From positions 1,860,001-1,924,000 of the forward strand of contig NC_014734.1 in the NCBI RefSeq assembly GCF_000183135.1: a stretch of DNA of 64,000 nt. The letters run 5' to 3'. Positions 56,033-64,000 of the stretch are shown here, one piece after another. The DNA is from Paludibacter propionicigenes WB4 (GTDB lineage: Bacteria; Bacteroidota; Bacteroidia; Bacteroidales; Paludibacteraceae). Position 1 is the stretch's first letter. Each line of letters opens with the position of its first letter. The position numbers and the translations under genes were made by a program. The notes beneath the pieces are model-generated. The model was not told the origin of the DNA. It saw only the letters and a program-made list of their open reading frames with translations, and did no database searches.

Positions 56033-56695
56033 ATGGACGAAGCTACTTTTATAATTGCTGAGAATTGCGATTTATGTCGATTGGGACTCACTTGTATCAT
56101 TCAAGATCAAGTCCAGTCACCTACTATTGTGACAGTTTCAAGTAAGTTGGAATTGCACAAGGCGCTGCTGTATAATGAGGATGCAACTGTCATCATTGAT
56201 TTTGAAAGCTTGGCCATAGATAACATAGAAGAAGTAATCGTACTATCCGACTGTTTTCCACGATCTAATTGGTTGTTTATGGGTGATATTCCTGATGAGT
56301 CTTTTCTGATGCCATTAACTGCCTCCTTTGAACGAGCTAACTTTATTCTCAAATCAAACGAGTACGATGTGATCACCATGGCTATTTTGGATACACTTTC
56401 CGGCAAAAAGTATTTTTGTAGCGAAGCACTTCAGATTATCATGGATGGGCATAATCGAAAAAAAGAATCTTCCGGTAAACGAGATTTGCTTACTCACACC
56501 GAATTGGAGCTTATTCAGTTATTTACGCAAGGGAAGACTGCAAAAGAAATTGCCGATTCGCGTTGTCTGAGTCACCACACCATTAATACACATCGCAAGA
56601 ATATATTTCGCAAACTGGAAATCAACAATGTACAGGAGCTGATCAAGTTTGCTTTGAAAAATGGCTTGGTAGATCTGACAGAGTATTATATCTAG
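56033..56695 (+). CDS. NarL/LuxR-family regulator with degenerate receiver domain, candidate sulfur-regulon regulator
   Basis: A 220-residue protein. The C-terminal GerE-type helix-turn-helix is complete (LTHTELELIQLFTQGKTAKE, then LSHHTINTHRKNIFRKLEI). The N-terminal receiver-like domain is altered: where the acidic pair and following residues normally read DDHPLFREGL, this protein reads ENCDLCRLGL, giving a CxxC (Cys12, Cys15) and Cys21. A possible phospho-Asp remains in VIIDFESL and Lys in FILKS. No kinase gene is nearby. The regulon palindrome TACC-N8-GGTA fits the 7-2-7 inverted sites of NarL. It may sense thiol or redox state directly. Confidence 0.88.
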   Translation: MDEATFIIAENCDLCRLGLTCIIQDQVQSPTIVTVSSKLELHKALLYNEDATVIIDFESLAIDNIEEVIVLSDCFPRSNWLFMGDIPDESFLMPLTASFERANFILKSNEYDVITMAILDTLSGKKYFCSEALQIIMDGHNRKKESSGKRDLLTHTELELIQLFTQGKTAKEIADSRCLSHHTINTHRKNIFRKLEINNVQELIKFALKNGLVDLTEYYI

Positions 56696-56780
56696 GATAT
56701 TATTAATAGTTTTTTTCAAGCAATTAAAGACGATTTTGCATTGACAAATCGACAAAAATTCTATTCACTGCTGCAATCAT

Positions 56781-58004
56781 ATGAACAAAACCATTCAATT
56801 CAACCCGCTGAAATATCCTGTTTACGTTATGGCCAAAGCTATTGGTCCGGCTTGTAACCTGCGTTGCAGCTACTGCTATTACCTAGATAAAAAAAGTTTA
56901 AGCCCGAATAATAGTTCCAATAGAATGAGCGAAGAAACGCTTGAATTATTTATTGAACAATATATCAATGCTCAACCGGGTGAAGAAGTGCTTTTTACAT
57001 GGCATGGTGGAGAACCTCTTCTTATGGGAATTGAGTATTATCAGCGTGCCATTCGCTTACAAAAGGTTTATGGGCGAAATCGCAGGATAGAAAACGTATT
57101 GCAAACTAATGGAACTTTACTTACCGAGGAATGGTGCAAATTTTTCAAGGAGAATAATTTTCTGATCGGACTTTCTATTGACGGCCCGGAGCATTGCCAT
57201 AATCGATATCGACGGACTATCGGTAACGATGGTTCTTTCCAGAAAGCAATGAATGGAATAAAATTGCTTCAAAAACATCAGGTAGAATTCAACGTACTGT
57301 CGGTGGTAAATGACTACAATGCTCAATATCCGCTCGAAGTATATCGTTTTTTCAAACTAATAGGTGCTAAATACATTCAATTTTCGCCAGTTGTAGAAAG
57401 GTTGAATGCAGAATCAGGATTGCTTACCGCACCTGATAACACGGAAGGAAAGCTCACTTCGTGGTCGGTTGGAGCATTGGAGTATGGACAGTTTTTGTCA
57501 GCTATTTTTGATGAGTGGGTTCGAAATGATGTAGGACAAATATATGTTACAACCTTTGATGCTACGCTAGCGGGCTATGTTGGAGTGGCGCCATGTACCT
57601 GTATTTTTTCAGAGACTTGTGGTCATGCGTCAGCTCTCGAAGCTAACGGTGATTTGTATAGCTGCGATCATTTTGTTTTTCCGGAATTTAAGCAGGGAAA
57701 TATCCATCAAAAAACCATTACAGAAATGATGCTTTCGCCGGCACAATTCAAATTTGGAAATGACAAGCGTGATAAGTTATCATCAGCATGTAAACAATGC
57801 CAATTTCTGAAAGCATGTCATGGGGAGTGCCCCAAGAATCGCATTCTAAAATTGTCAGATGGATCGGCTCACAATTATCTCTGTTCAGGTCTTAAACACT
57901 ACTTTAATCATGTACATCCTTACATGCAGTTTATGGCTAATGAGTTAAAACATAAGCGCCCACCTGCTAATGTTATACACTGGGCAAGAGCTAAAGATAT
58001 TTGA
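56781..58004 (+). CDS. Anaerobic sulfatase-maturating enzyme (radical SAM, SPASM domain)
   Basis: A 407-residue enzyme converting the active-site Ser or Cys of sulfatases to formylglycine. Radical-SAM cluster motif ACNLRCSYCYYLD; FTWHGGEPLLMG binding loop; C-terminal SPASM/auxiliary cluster Cys residues in CTCIFSETCGHASALEANGD, YSCDHFVFP, and CKQCQFLKACHGECPKNR. It lies 85 bp after the regulator gene. The two sulfatases of this island are Ser-type and 18 kb away but share the operator, so it is their expected maturase. Confidence 0.95.
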   Translation: MNKTIQFNPLKYPVYVMAKAIGPACNLRCSYCYYLDKKSLSPNNSSNRMSEETLELFIEQYINAQPGEEVLFTWHGGEPLLMGIEYYQRAIRLQKVYGRNRRIENVLQTNGTLLTEEWCKFFKENNFLIGLSIDGPEHCHNRYRRTIGNDGSFQKAMNGIKLLQKHQVEFNVLSVVNDYNAQYPLEVYRFFKLIGAKYIQFSPVVERLNAESGLLTAPDNTEGKLTSWSVGALEYGQFLSAIFDEWVRNDVGQIYVTTFDATLAGYVGVAPCTCIFSETCGHASALEANGDLYSCDHFVFPEFKQGNIHQKTITEMMLSPAQFKFGNDKRDKLSSACKQCQFLKACHGECPKNRILKLSDGSAHNYLCSGLKHYFNHVHPYMQFMANELKHKRPPANVIHWARAKDI

Positions 58005-58059
58005 TATGTTTTTTGCTTTTCAGAAAGTGTCGTTGATTTGGTTTTTTATACAAAGATGA

Positions 58060-58129
58060 ATACCATAAACAGGGTAGAGAAATACCATCTGAATGGGATT
58101 GTGCAAATCTCCTAATTGTGAGAACTTTG
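58060..58129 (+). promoter_or_regulatory. Sulfur-regulon promoter P7 (PstS-like/sulfite reductase unit)
   Basis: The palindromes ATACCATAAACAGGGTAG (58060-58077) and ATACCATCTGAATGGGAT (58082-58099) are 22 bp apart. A -7-like box GAACTTTG (58122-58129) starts 22 bp after the second. As in P6 the box has GA in place of TA. Confidence 0.7.
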
Positions 58130-58198
58130 TACAAGTGAAAGATTATACAGATTGGTTTTGTATCGTAAGTTTAAATATCATCATAAATAAAAAAATAT

Positions 58199-59149
58199 AT
58201 GAAAAAGATTGTAACATTAACACTCGTATTTGCGGTTATTTTGGGACTTACCAATCAGGTACAAGCCCAAAAAAATGAACTTAAAGGACAAATTTCATTA
58301 TCAGGGGCTTTTGCTCTTTATCCATTAGCCGTTAAATGGGCTGAGGAGTTTAAAAAACTTCACCCTAATGTCAAAATTGATGTTTCTGGTGGTGGAGCTG
58401 GTAAGGGAATAACTGATGCCTTGGCAAAAGTTGTAGATTTAGGTATGGTTTCAAGAGAAGTTAAACCGGAGGAAGTTGCTCAAGGTGCATGGTTTGTAGC
58501 CGTGGCGAAAGATGCCGTTGTGCCAACTATCAATGCAAAGAACCCTAAAATCAAGGAATTGTTGGCTAAAGGATTAACACAGGCTGCTGCAACCAAAATC
58601 TTTATAACCGAAGAATATAAAACATGGGGACAAGTATTGGGTGTACAAAGCAATATTCCGCTTCATCTTTATGTACGTTCAGATGCATGCGGTGCCGGCG
58701 AAACCTGGGCTAAATATCTTGGAAATAAAAAACAGGAAGACCTGAAAGGGACTGCCGTTTTTGGTGATCCCGGAGTGGCATCGGCTGTTCAGAAAGATCC
58801 ACTTGGTTTGGGTTATAACAACATAGCATATGCCTATGATTTGAAAACTAAAAAACCAAATTCCGGCATTTTGGTATTGCCTATTGATGTAAATAATAAT
58901 GGAAAGATTGATGCTGCCGAAAATTTTTATGCAACATCTAATCAATTGATTTCAGCTATTGCGCAAGGTAAGTATCCTTCACCTCCTGCTCGCGATTTGT
59001 ATCTGGTTGCAAATGGAAAACCTACAAATCCTGCAGTAGTTGCATTTTTGAAATTTATCCTTACCGAAGGTCAAAAATACAATGTTCCAAACGGTTATAT
59101 CAGTCTGCCAAAAGAAAAATTGAATAAAGGAATTGCCAAACTGAAATAA
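58199..59149 (+). CDS. PstS-like periplasmic anion-binding protein, copy 2
   Basis: A 316-residue exported protein (signal peptide to VQAQ). It has the PstS-type opening LSGAFALYPLAVKWAEEFKK, the anion-binding SGGGAGKGITDALAKVVDLG, RSDACGAGETWAKYLG, and FLKFILTEGQKYNVPNGYISL. It is a relative of copy 1 at 31065. No phosphate transport genes accompany it; the sulfur-regulon promoter and the sulfite reductase downstream suggest capture of sulfate or sulfite. ABC partners may be encoded elsewhere. Confidence 0.85.
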   Translation: MKKIVTLTLVFAVILGLTNQVQAQKNELKGQISLSGAFALYPLAVKWAEEFKKLHPNVKIDVSGGGAGKGITDALAKVVDLGMVSREVKPEEVAQGAWFVAVAKDAVVPTINAKNPKIKELLAKGLTQAAATKIFITEEYKTWGQVLGVQSNIPLHLYVRSDACGAGETWAKYLGNKKQEDLKGTAVFGDPGVASAVQKDPLGLGYNNIAYAYDLKTKKPNSGILVLPIDVNNNGKIDAAENFYATSNQLISAIAQGKYPSPPARDLYLVANGKPTNPAVVAFLKFILTEGQKYNVPNGYISLPKEKLNKGIAKLK

Positions 59150-59228
59150 AAGTCCAATAAATATCCAAGGTCGACTTAACGGAAGTTTAATTCGTCCTAA
59201 ATTATAATACTCATCATAATACAGCTAT

Positions 59229-59268
59229 CCCAAAGTTCTTTATAGGAGGAACTTTGGGTGCTTTTTCT
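59229..59268 (+). terminator. 10-bp hairpin between PstS-like gene and sulfite reductase gene
   Basis: CCCAAAGTTC (59229-59238) and GAACTTTGGG (59249-59258) form a perfect stem, followed by TGCTTTTTC. It ends 17 bp before the reductase start. The purine tract AGGAGGA lies in the loop and 3' arm. It may act as a partial terminator that sets the ratio of the two proteins. Confidence 0.6.
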
Positions 59269-59275
59269 ATTTGAA

Positions 59276-61639
59276 ATGTACAAATTACCAACTACTCTCA
59301 CAGAAGATATTGCTTACTTCGGAACACTTATTGATGATTTCCATCAGGGAAAGATTGAACCTGTAAAGTTTAAAGGAACGCGAGTGCCAATGGGTATTTA
59401 CGAGCAACGTAAAGATGGGACATACATGGTTCGTGTTCGTTGTACCGGCGGATATATCAGCCCGCAACAACTAAAGCAAGTGGCTCTGACTGCTCAAAGC
59501 CACCATTCTACACTATTGCACATCACCACTCGTCAGGAAATTCAGATTCATCACATTAGCATCGATCAGGTGAAAACGATTTTACCCGAACTGCAAAAGG
59601 TTGAACTATCATCGAAAGGTGGCGGAGGTAATACAGTACGTAATTTTTTGGTAGATGTAAACAGCGGCATTAGTCACACCGAAGTTTTTGATGTGTTGCC
59701 TTATGCCGTAGATTTGACTACCAAGTTAATTGCTAAACCTGACTCATTCAGTTTACCTCGCAAACTGAAGATTGCATTCTCTACAAGTGAATCAAAGGCG
59801 GATTTTGCTGTTATTAATGATTTGGGATTTATTGCTACGATTAAAGATGGAAAACGAGGTTTTAAAGTTTATCTGGGTGGTTCGGTGGCATCAAATCCAA
59901 CGCTTGGATGGGAATTGTTCGATTTTGCTCCCGAGGAAGAATTAATCAATATAGCTATTGCCGCCAAAAGATTTTTCAATAACCACGGTAACCGTAAGAA
60001 TAAGCATAAAGCCCGAATCCGTTACATCTTTTACAAAGAAGGTGAAGAAAAAACCAAAGAATTATTCTTCAATTACTACAATGAGATTAAAGCTAAAGAG
60101 AATGTAGTTTATACTCCCGCTAGTTTGAATTTTGAATATAGAAATCCTTCATTTGCAGCATCTGACGTACATTCTTCTGAATTTGAATTGTGGAAGAAAC
60201 AGCATGCATCGTCTCAAAAGCAAAACGGACTTTTCTCTACTATCGTTTCTTTTGTAAATGGGAATACTGATAGTGAAACACTGTTGAAAATTGCCGGTTT
60301 TGCTTCTGAATTTGGAAATGACGTATTGCGTTTCACAGCTCGTCAGCAACTTCAATTACGAAATATTCCCGAAAAATATCTGGGAAATGTATACCTCCTG
60401 CTTAAGGAACTGAATATTCCAACAGAACTTCCGGTTGTTATAGATAATATCGTTTCTTGTACCGGAGCTGATACCTGTAGATTAGGCATTTGTTATTCTA
60501 AGGGTGCTTCGCTGGCTTTACGAAAAAAACTGGGTAAAAGTAAGCTGAATTTAAACGAGGTTAGCGAATTGCAAATCAACATTTCAGGTTGTCCTAATTC
60601 ATGTGCTCAGCAAATTTGGTCCGACATAGGCTTTTCAGGTAGAGTGGGACGCAATGAAAGAATGTATGCAGCTTACAATGTATATGTTGGTGCTCAAAAA
60701 GGAAATAATCCACAGTTAGGCGAGGCTATAGGAACAGTAAGTGCCAAAGATTTGCCACAATTTACGGAAGATATTTTGGCGGATTACATTAGTGTAAAAG
60801 TTGCGCACTCTTCATTCCGAAACTATTTGGATGCTAATGGCAAGGACAAAATAAAATCGTTGGTAGAGAAATACAAGGACATTCCCGATTTCGATGAGGA
60901 TAAAAACTATTATTACGATTGGGGAAGTGAGGAACTCTTCTCGGTTGCAAACAAAGGACCGGCAGAGTGTTCGGCGGGATTGTTTGATATGATAGATGTA
61001 GATTTGAATTTTATCAAACAAGGTTTTGACTCATTGAAAAGCGAAACAGAAGCAAATAAGATTAATCAAATCCTGTTTGACATCGTTTTTTCGTCAGCGC
61101 GCATGTTGTTGGTGACTAAAGGAGCAGAGCCTAGAATAACTGCTGAGGCTTTTGAACTTTTTATTGATAAATTTATAAACGAAGGCTTGGTGGACGAATC
61201 GTTTAAAGACTTGGTAAAAATTGCTCAAACCAATCCGGATACTGATTTTTCAACAAGAAAAGAGGAGATCGTCTCATTGTCTGATGCGGTAATAAAATTG
61301 TACGAAGGCATGGACGATTCTTTGCAATTTAAAGTTCCTTCTACGAAACAAATTGAAACGCAACAGGAAAATCCTGTTCAGGAAATAAAAACAACCGACG
61401 TTGATATTCGCGTAAAAGACTATCGTGGGGTGGCTTGTCCGATGAACTTTGTAAAAACAAAAATTGAACTGGCGACCATGAAATCGGGTGAATTGTTAGA
61501 GATCTGGCTTGATGATGGACAACCAATTCAAAACGTACCGGGATCGGTTCGGAATGAAGGCCATCAAGTGGTTTCAGTAATTCAGGAAGGTCTTTTTTGG
61601 AAAGTTATGATTAGAAAAAAAAGATTTTCATTTGGTTAA
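59276..61639 (+). CDS. Siroheme sulfite reductase (NirA/CysI-like) fused to a C-terminal TusA domain
   Basis: I use ATG 59276 (MYKLPTTLTEDI); GTG 59258 adds six residues. The 787-residue protein has the two ferredoxin-like and siroheme domains of assimilatory nitrite/sulfite reductases, with [4Fe-4S]-siroheme Cys in VSCTGADTCRLG (about 394-400) and ISGCPNSCAQQ (about 439-443). From about residue 705 there is a complete TusA domain (GVACPMNFVKTKIELATMKS) with the sulfur-carrying Cys. The fusion would let sulfide produced from sulfite pass directly to a protein carrier. Length exceeds single-domain enzymes (about 550-600) by this domain and a linker segment. Confidence 0.92.
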   Translation: MYKLPTTLTEDIAYFGTLIDDFHQGKIEPVKFKGTRVPMGIYEQRKDGTYMVRVRCTGGYISPQQLKQVALTAQSHHSTLLHITTRQEIQIHHISIDQVKTILPELQKVELSSKGGGGNTVRNFLVDVNSGISHTEVFDVLPYAVDLTTKLIAKPDSFSLPRKLKIAFSTSESKADFAVINDLGFIATIKDGKRGFKVYLGGSVASNPTLGWELFDFAPEEELINIAIAAKRFFNNHGNRKNKHKARIRYIFYKEGEEKTKELFFNYYNEIKAKENVVYTPASLNFEYRNPSFAASDVHSSEFELWKKQHASSQKQNGLFSTIVSFVNGNTDSETLLKIAGFASEFGNDVLRFTARQQLQLRNIPEKYLGNVYLLLKELNIPTELPVVIDNIVSCTGADTCRLGICYSKGASLALRKKLGKSKLNLNEVSELQINISGCPNSCAQQIWSDIGFSGRVGRNERMYAAYNVYVGAQKGNNPQLGEAIGTVSAKDLPQFTEDILADYISVKVAHSSFRNYLDANGKDKIKSLVEKYKDIPDFDEDKNYYYDWGSEELFSVANKGPAECSAGLFDMIDVDLNFIKQGFDSLKSETEANKINQILFDIVFSSARMLLVTKGAEPRITAEAFELFIDKFINEGLVDESFKDLVKIAQTNPDTDFSTRKEEIVSLSDAVIKLYEGMDDSLQFKVPSTKQIETQQENPVQEIKTTDVDIRVKDYRGVACPMNFVKTKIELATMKSGELLEIWLDDGQPIQNVPGSVRNEGHQVVSVIQEGLFWKVMIRKKRFSFG

Positions 61640-61885
61640 AAACTCTTGTCTGAGACTATTCAAAAAGAGGTTTGATAAATTGTAAAAGGTTATGAATTCT
61701 AAGTGGTAGCTGTCCTCAAAAATCATAAACAATGTCAATGTGTAAAATCCTAGAAACGAAAATAAATGTGCAGTCATTATGGTTTTTAATAAAATACTGT
61801 AATCACAATTGTTTGGCATATAGACATTCCATAGTTAGGCAGCTATTCTTTAATTGAATTTAGTACGTATTTATAATACCTGCTT

Positions 61886-62715
61886 ATGGCATCTTCATTA
61901 TTCTCTTTAAAGTTGAAAATCATCACGGGCTTCATAACACTAGTGCTACTGTTTGTGGTTCTTCTCATTGCTGACTTATCGAGAAAACAACCGTTTTTCG
62001 CTCATAGACAAGTACTCCAAAACTGCACTGATACAACAAAAACAAGGCGAGGCTATTATTGTACAAATACTCGACATTGCTCTATTGAGCGAGCAAGCCA
62101 TTATCTGGGACGAGAATGACATCACCACTTACCAGGGAAAACGAGATGAAGTCATGAGCTCGTTGAAAAGGCTACAAAATCAATTGCTGGAATGAAGTCA
62201 ACATCGCCGTATTTGTTCTATTCTCACCTTACTTTCGGTCAAAAAAAAACTCAGACCCTTGCCATCGTGGAAGATTTGAAAGAGTTGCGGGCTAGCAAGA
62301 AACTGATAAGTGAATGGATGCCTAACATTATTCAACAGACAAAACAAAATAAACAAAAGCTAGCGGAGCATAGAAGATGAATGAAACTATCCTACATAAA
62401 AATCAAGATAGTTCCGGTATCCTATCCCACTCTTTAGCGAACAACATGCTGCATATACAGAAGAAAAAAAGTGAGCTATTACTTTTACACATGGACAGCC
62501 TAAACAGGTAGAATACCCAAATAGGCCGGTTAATAACGGAGTTCTACCATACAGCACAACTAAATGCGAAAGAAAAGTCGGACACCTATTTTCTCGGACA
62601 GGAAAAAACTTTAAGGCTTATCTCCTACCTTGGTATTGGTACCATCCTATTTGCTATTGGGTTCTACCTTATCCTGCATATTGATATAAAAAAAGGATGC
62701 GATACCGGATTCAAC
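61886..62715 (+). pseudogene. rteA: rteA-like sensor kinase remnant (N-terminal part only)
   Basis: The pieces in different frames read LKLKIITGFITLVLLFVVLL (TM1), QQKQGEAIIVQILDIALLSE, RLQNQLLE, then KTQTLAIVEDLKELRASKKL, and ISYLGIGTILFAIGFYLILH (TM2). This is the periplasmic sensor region of an RteA-type kinase of CTnDOT-like elements. At least two frameshifts and a stop break it, and the whole kinase domain is deleted, with the sequence passing straight into rteB near 62715. Confidence 0.75.
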
Positions 62716-63731
62716 TAGTGATGGTGACGGCGTGGAAGATATATTGAAGTGGATGAACAAACAACAAATTCGCATCCCTTTTATTGTGATGACAGAATAC
62801 TCCGGTATATCTTCTGCTGTACAGGCCATGAAACTTGGTGCGGAGGACTATCTACCTAAGCCCGGAAATCCTGATAAGCTTTACAGTCTGCTTAGGGAAC
62901 TGTTTCAACGAAAAAATAAACCAGAACGTACTATTATCTTTCGGCGCGAGAGTAAAGCCAGTGGCACGGAGCATTCATGCTGCAAGTCAACGGGCAAGTC
63001 AACCTTTCGTAGCCATCGATTGCGGGGCTATCCCGAAAGAATTGGCGGCTTCGGAGTTCTTTGGACACACTAAGGGAGCGTTCACAGGAGCAACGGATGA
63101 CAAACATGGCGTACTAAATAGTGCCAATGGAGGGACACTGTTTCTGGACGAGGTATGTAATCTTCCGTACGAGATACAGGCATTATTGCTAAGGGCATTG
63201 CAAGAACGCAGCTATCGCCCAATTGGAGGTAAATTGGAATTGAAGACCAATGTACGGATTATTGCTGCGAGTAACGAACATATTGGAAAAGCGATTGAAA
63301 CGGGACGTTTCCGGGAAGATTTGTACCACGCCTCTGTGAATTCACCATCACTGTTCCCTCTCTCGCAGAATGTAGGGAAGATATTCTGCCACTAGCAGAA
63401 TTCTTCCGGGGACAGAGTTGTATAGAATTTAGTAAAAAAGTCATCCGATTTGATGTGGAGACACAGAAAATAATGCAAGCTTATGAATGACCTGGAAATG
63501 TGCGGGAACTTCGGCATTGTGTCCGCAGTGCGGTACTATTGGTGGATAACGATACAGTTGGGAAAAAAGAACTGTATATTGACTTACAAGTAACGGCTGA
63601 CGGTTATGCTCTAAAAGCCGGAAACGAAGAACGGGAACACATTATCAAAGCACTTGATGCGACCCGGAATAACAAGGACCTGACCGCTAACTTACTAAAA
63701 ATTAGTCGCCCCACGCTTTATAAAAAAATGA
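62716..63731 (+). pseudogene. rteB: rteB-like sigma-54 response regulator remnant
   Basis: It reads on from a partial receiver (SDGDGVEDILKWMNKQQIRI, then IVMTEYSGISSAVQAMKLGA) to a sigma-54 activator domain (FFGHTKGAFTGATDDKHGVL, GGTLFLDEVCNLPYEIQALL) and a Fis-type C-terminus (LTANLLKISRPTLYKKM). The Walker A segment is lost by a small deletion, and frames change several times. A TGA interrupts QAYE-stop-PGNVREL, where relatives have Trp. Homology stops exactly at the right copy of the 19-bp repeat. Confidence 0.8.
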
Positions 63732-63750
63732 GTTACTAAATCGTTACTAA
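63732..63750. repeat. Right copy of the 19-bp direct repeat bounding the island (candidate attR)
   Basis: GTTACTAAATCGTTACTAA, identical to 16467-16485. It starts where the RteB-like reading (RPTLYKKM) ends, so the junction truncates rteB. Confidence 0.55.
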
Positions 63751-63845
63751 TAGAAATAATTGAATAATTAATTACCTGATAATTACGGAATAAAGGAGGA
63801 AAAGTTCATTTTTCTTCCTCTCTGCAAAATTTACCAACATCAAAT

Positions 63846-63899
63846 AAAAACTCATGAGATTGAAAATGTTGCATTGCATTTTCAATCCCGTGAGTTTTT
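63846..63899. terminator. Bidirectional terminator outside the right end of the island
   Basis: AAAAACTCATGAGATTGAAA (from 63846) and its partner ending TGAGTTTTT (63899) form a stem of about 23 bp with a few mismatches and an 8-nt loop, with A and T runs on either side. Confidence 0.7.
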
Positions 63900-63957
63900 T
63901 CTATATCATCCTTTTGCATGAGCTAATTATCCGTAGTGGATTCACAATGCCGCAAAT

Positions 63958-63985
63958 AAAAAGGCACAATTTCTTGTGCCTTTTT
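63958..63985. terminator. Short terminator at the window end
   Basis: AAAAAGGCACAA and TTGTGCCTTTTT form a 12-bp perfect stem with a TTTC loop. Bidirectional by its A/T flanks. No gene can be read between it and 63899. Confidence 0.75.
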
Positions 63986-64000
63986 GATATCAGAATTATT

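Overview
The window is from a member of the Bacteroidota, most likely Bacteroidales. It is AT-rich, has TAnnTTTG-type -7 promoter boxes, two SusC/SusD pairs, an NVEALA peptide with a BF3164-like lipoprotein, Ser-type sulfatases, and CTnDOT-like rteA/rteB and mobilisation debris. No rRNA, complete tRNA or CRISPR array was seen. All calls come from reading the sequence; no database search was run.

Layout. (1) 1-6.3 kb: a partial transglutaminase/ricin/discoidin lipoprotein, a BF3164-like propeller lipoprotein coupled to an NVEALA peptide, and a divergent histidine kinase/OmpR-type regulator pair. The pair's promoter carries four ATTCTG boxes exactly 11 bp apart. (2) 6.35-16.35 kb: an integrative mobilisable element on the minus strand with integrase, DUF3853 protein, VapE-like helicase, TOPRIM primase, MobC and relaxase, plus candidate oriT and iteron-like origin regions. 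It ends beside a 14-nt match to the 3' end of a tRNA-Ser. (3) 16.47-63.75 kb: a 47-kb segment bounded by an exact 19-bp direct repeat. A frameshifted tyrosine recombinase and conjugative-transposon scraps lie at the left end, and decayed rteA/rteB at the right end. Between them is an apparently intact sulfur-acquisition island.

The island. An operon at 20.0-28.7 kb encodes cysteine synthase, a ThiS/CysO-like sulfur carrier, its E1 enzyme, DsrE2- and TusA-like relay proteins, a JAMM protease, serine acetyltransferase, a family 2 encapsulin with a cyclic-nucleotide-binding-like insertion, its cysteine desulfurase cargo, and two GNATs. Then follow gamma-glutamyltranspeptidase, a PstS-like protein with SusCD, two Ser-type arylsulfatases, an alkylsulfatase, a DUF1254 protein, a second cysteine synthase, MetY, a second SusCD with an Ntn amidohydrolase and a TlpA-like protein, a NarL/LuxR-type regulator with the anaerobic sulfatase-maturing enzyme, and a second PstS-like protein with a sulfite reductase fused to a TusA domain.

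Regulation. Seven promoters in the island share an 18-bp palindrome, ATRCC-N8-GGTAT. The proximal copy ends 21-22 bp before the -7 box, and six of the seven have a second copy 22-23 bp further upstream. The arrangement resembles NarL-type 7-2-7 sites, so the LuxR-type regulator at 56.0 kb, which has the motif at its own promoter, is the best candidate regulator. Three of the units also carry short leader ORFs with runs of Cys codons; the one before metY is followed by a strong terminator and a possible antiterminator, suggesting cysteine-dependent attenuation. I infer a mobile regulon that collects organic sulfur, reduces it, moves it on carrier proteins and partly handles it in a protein nanocompartment.
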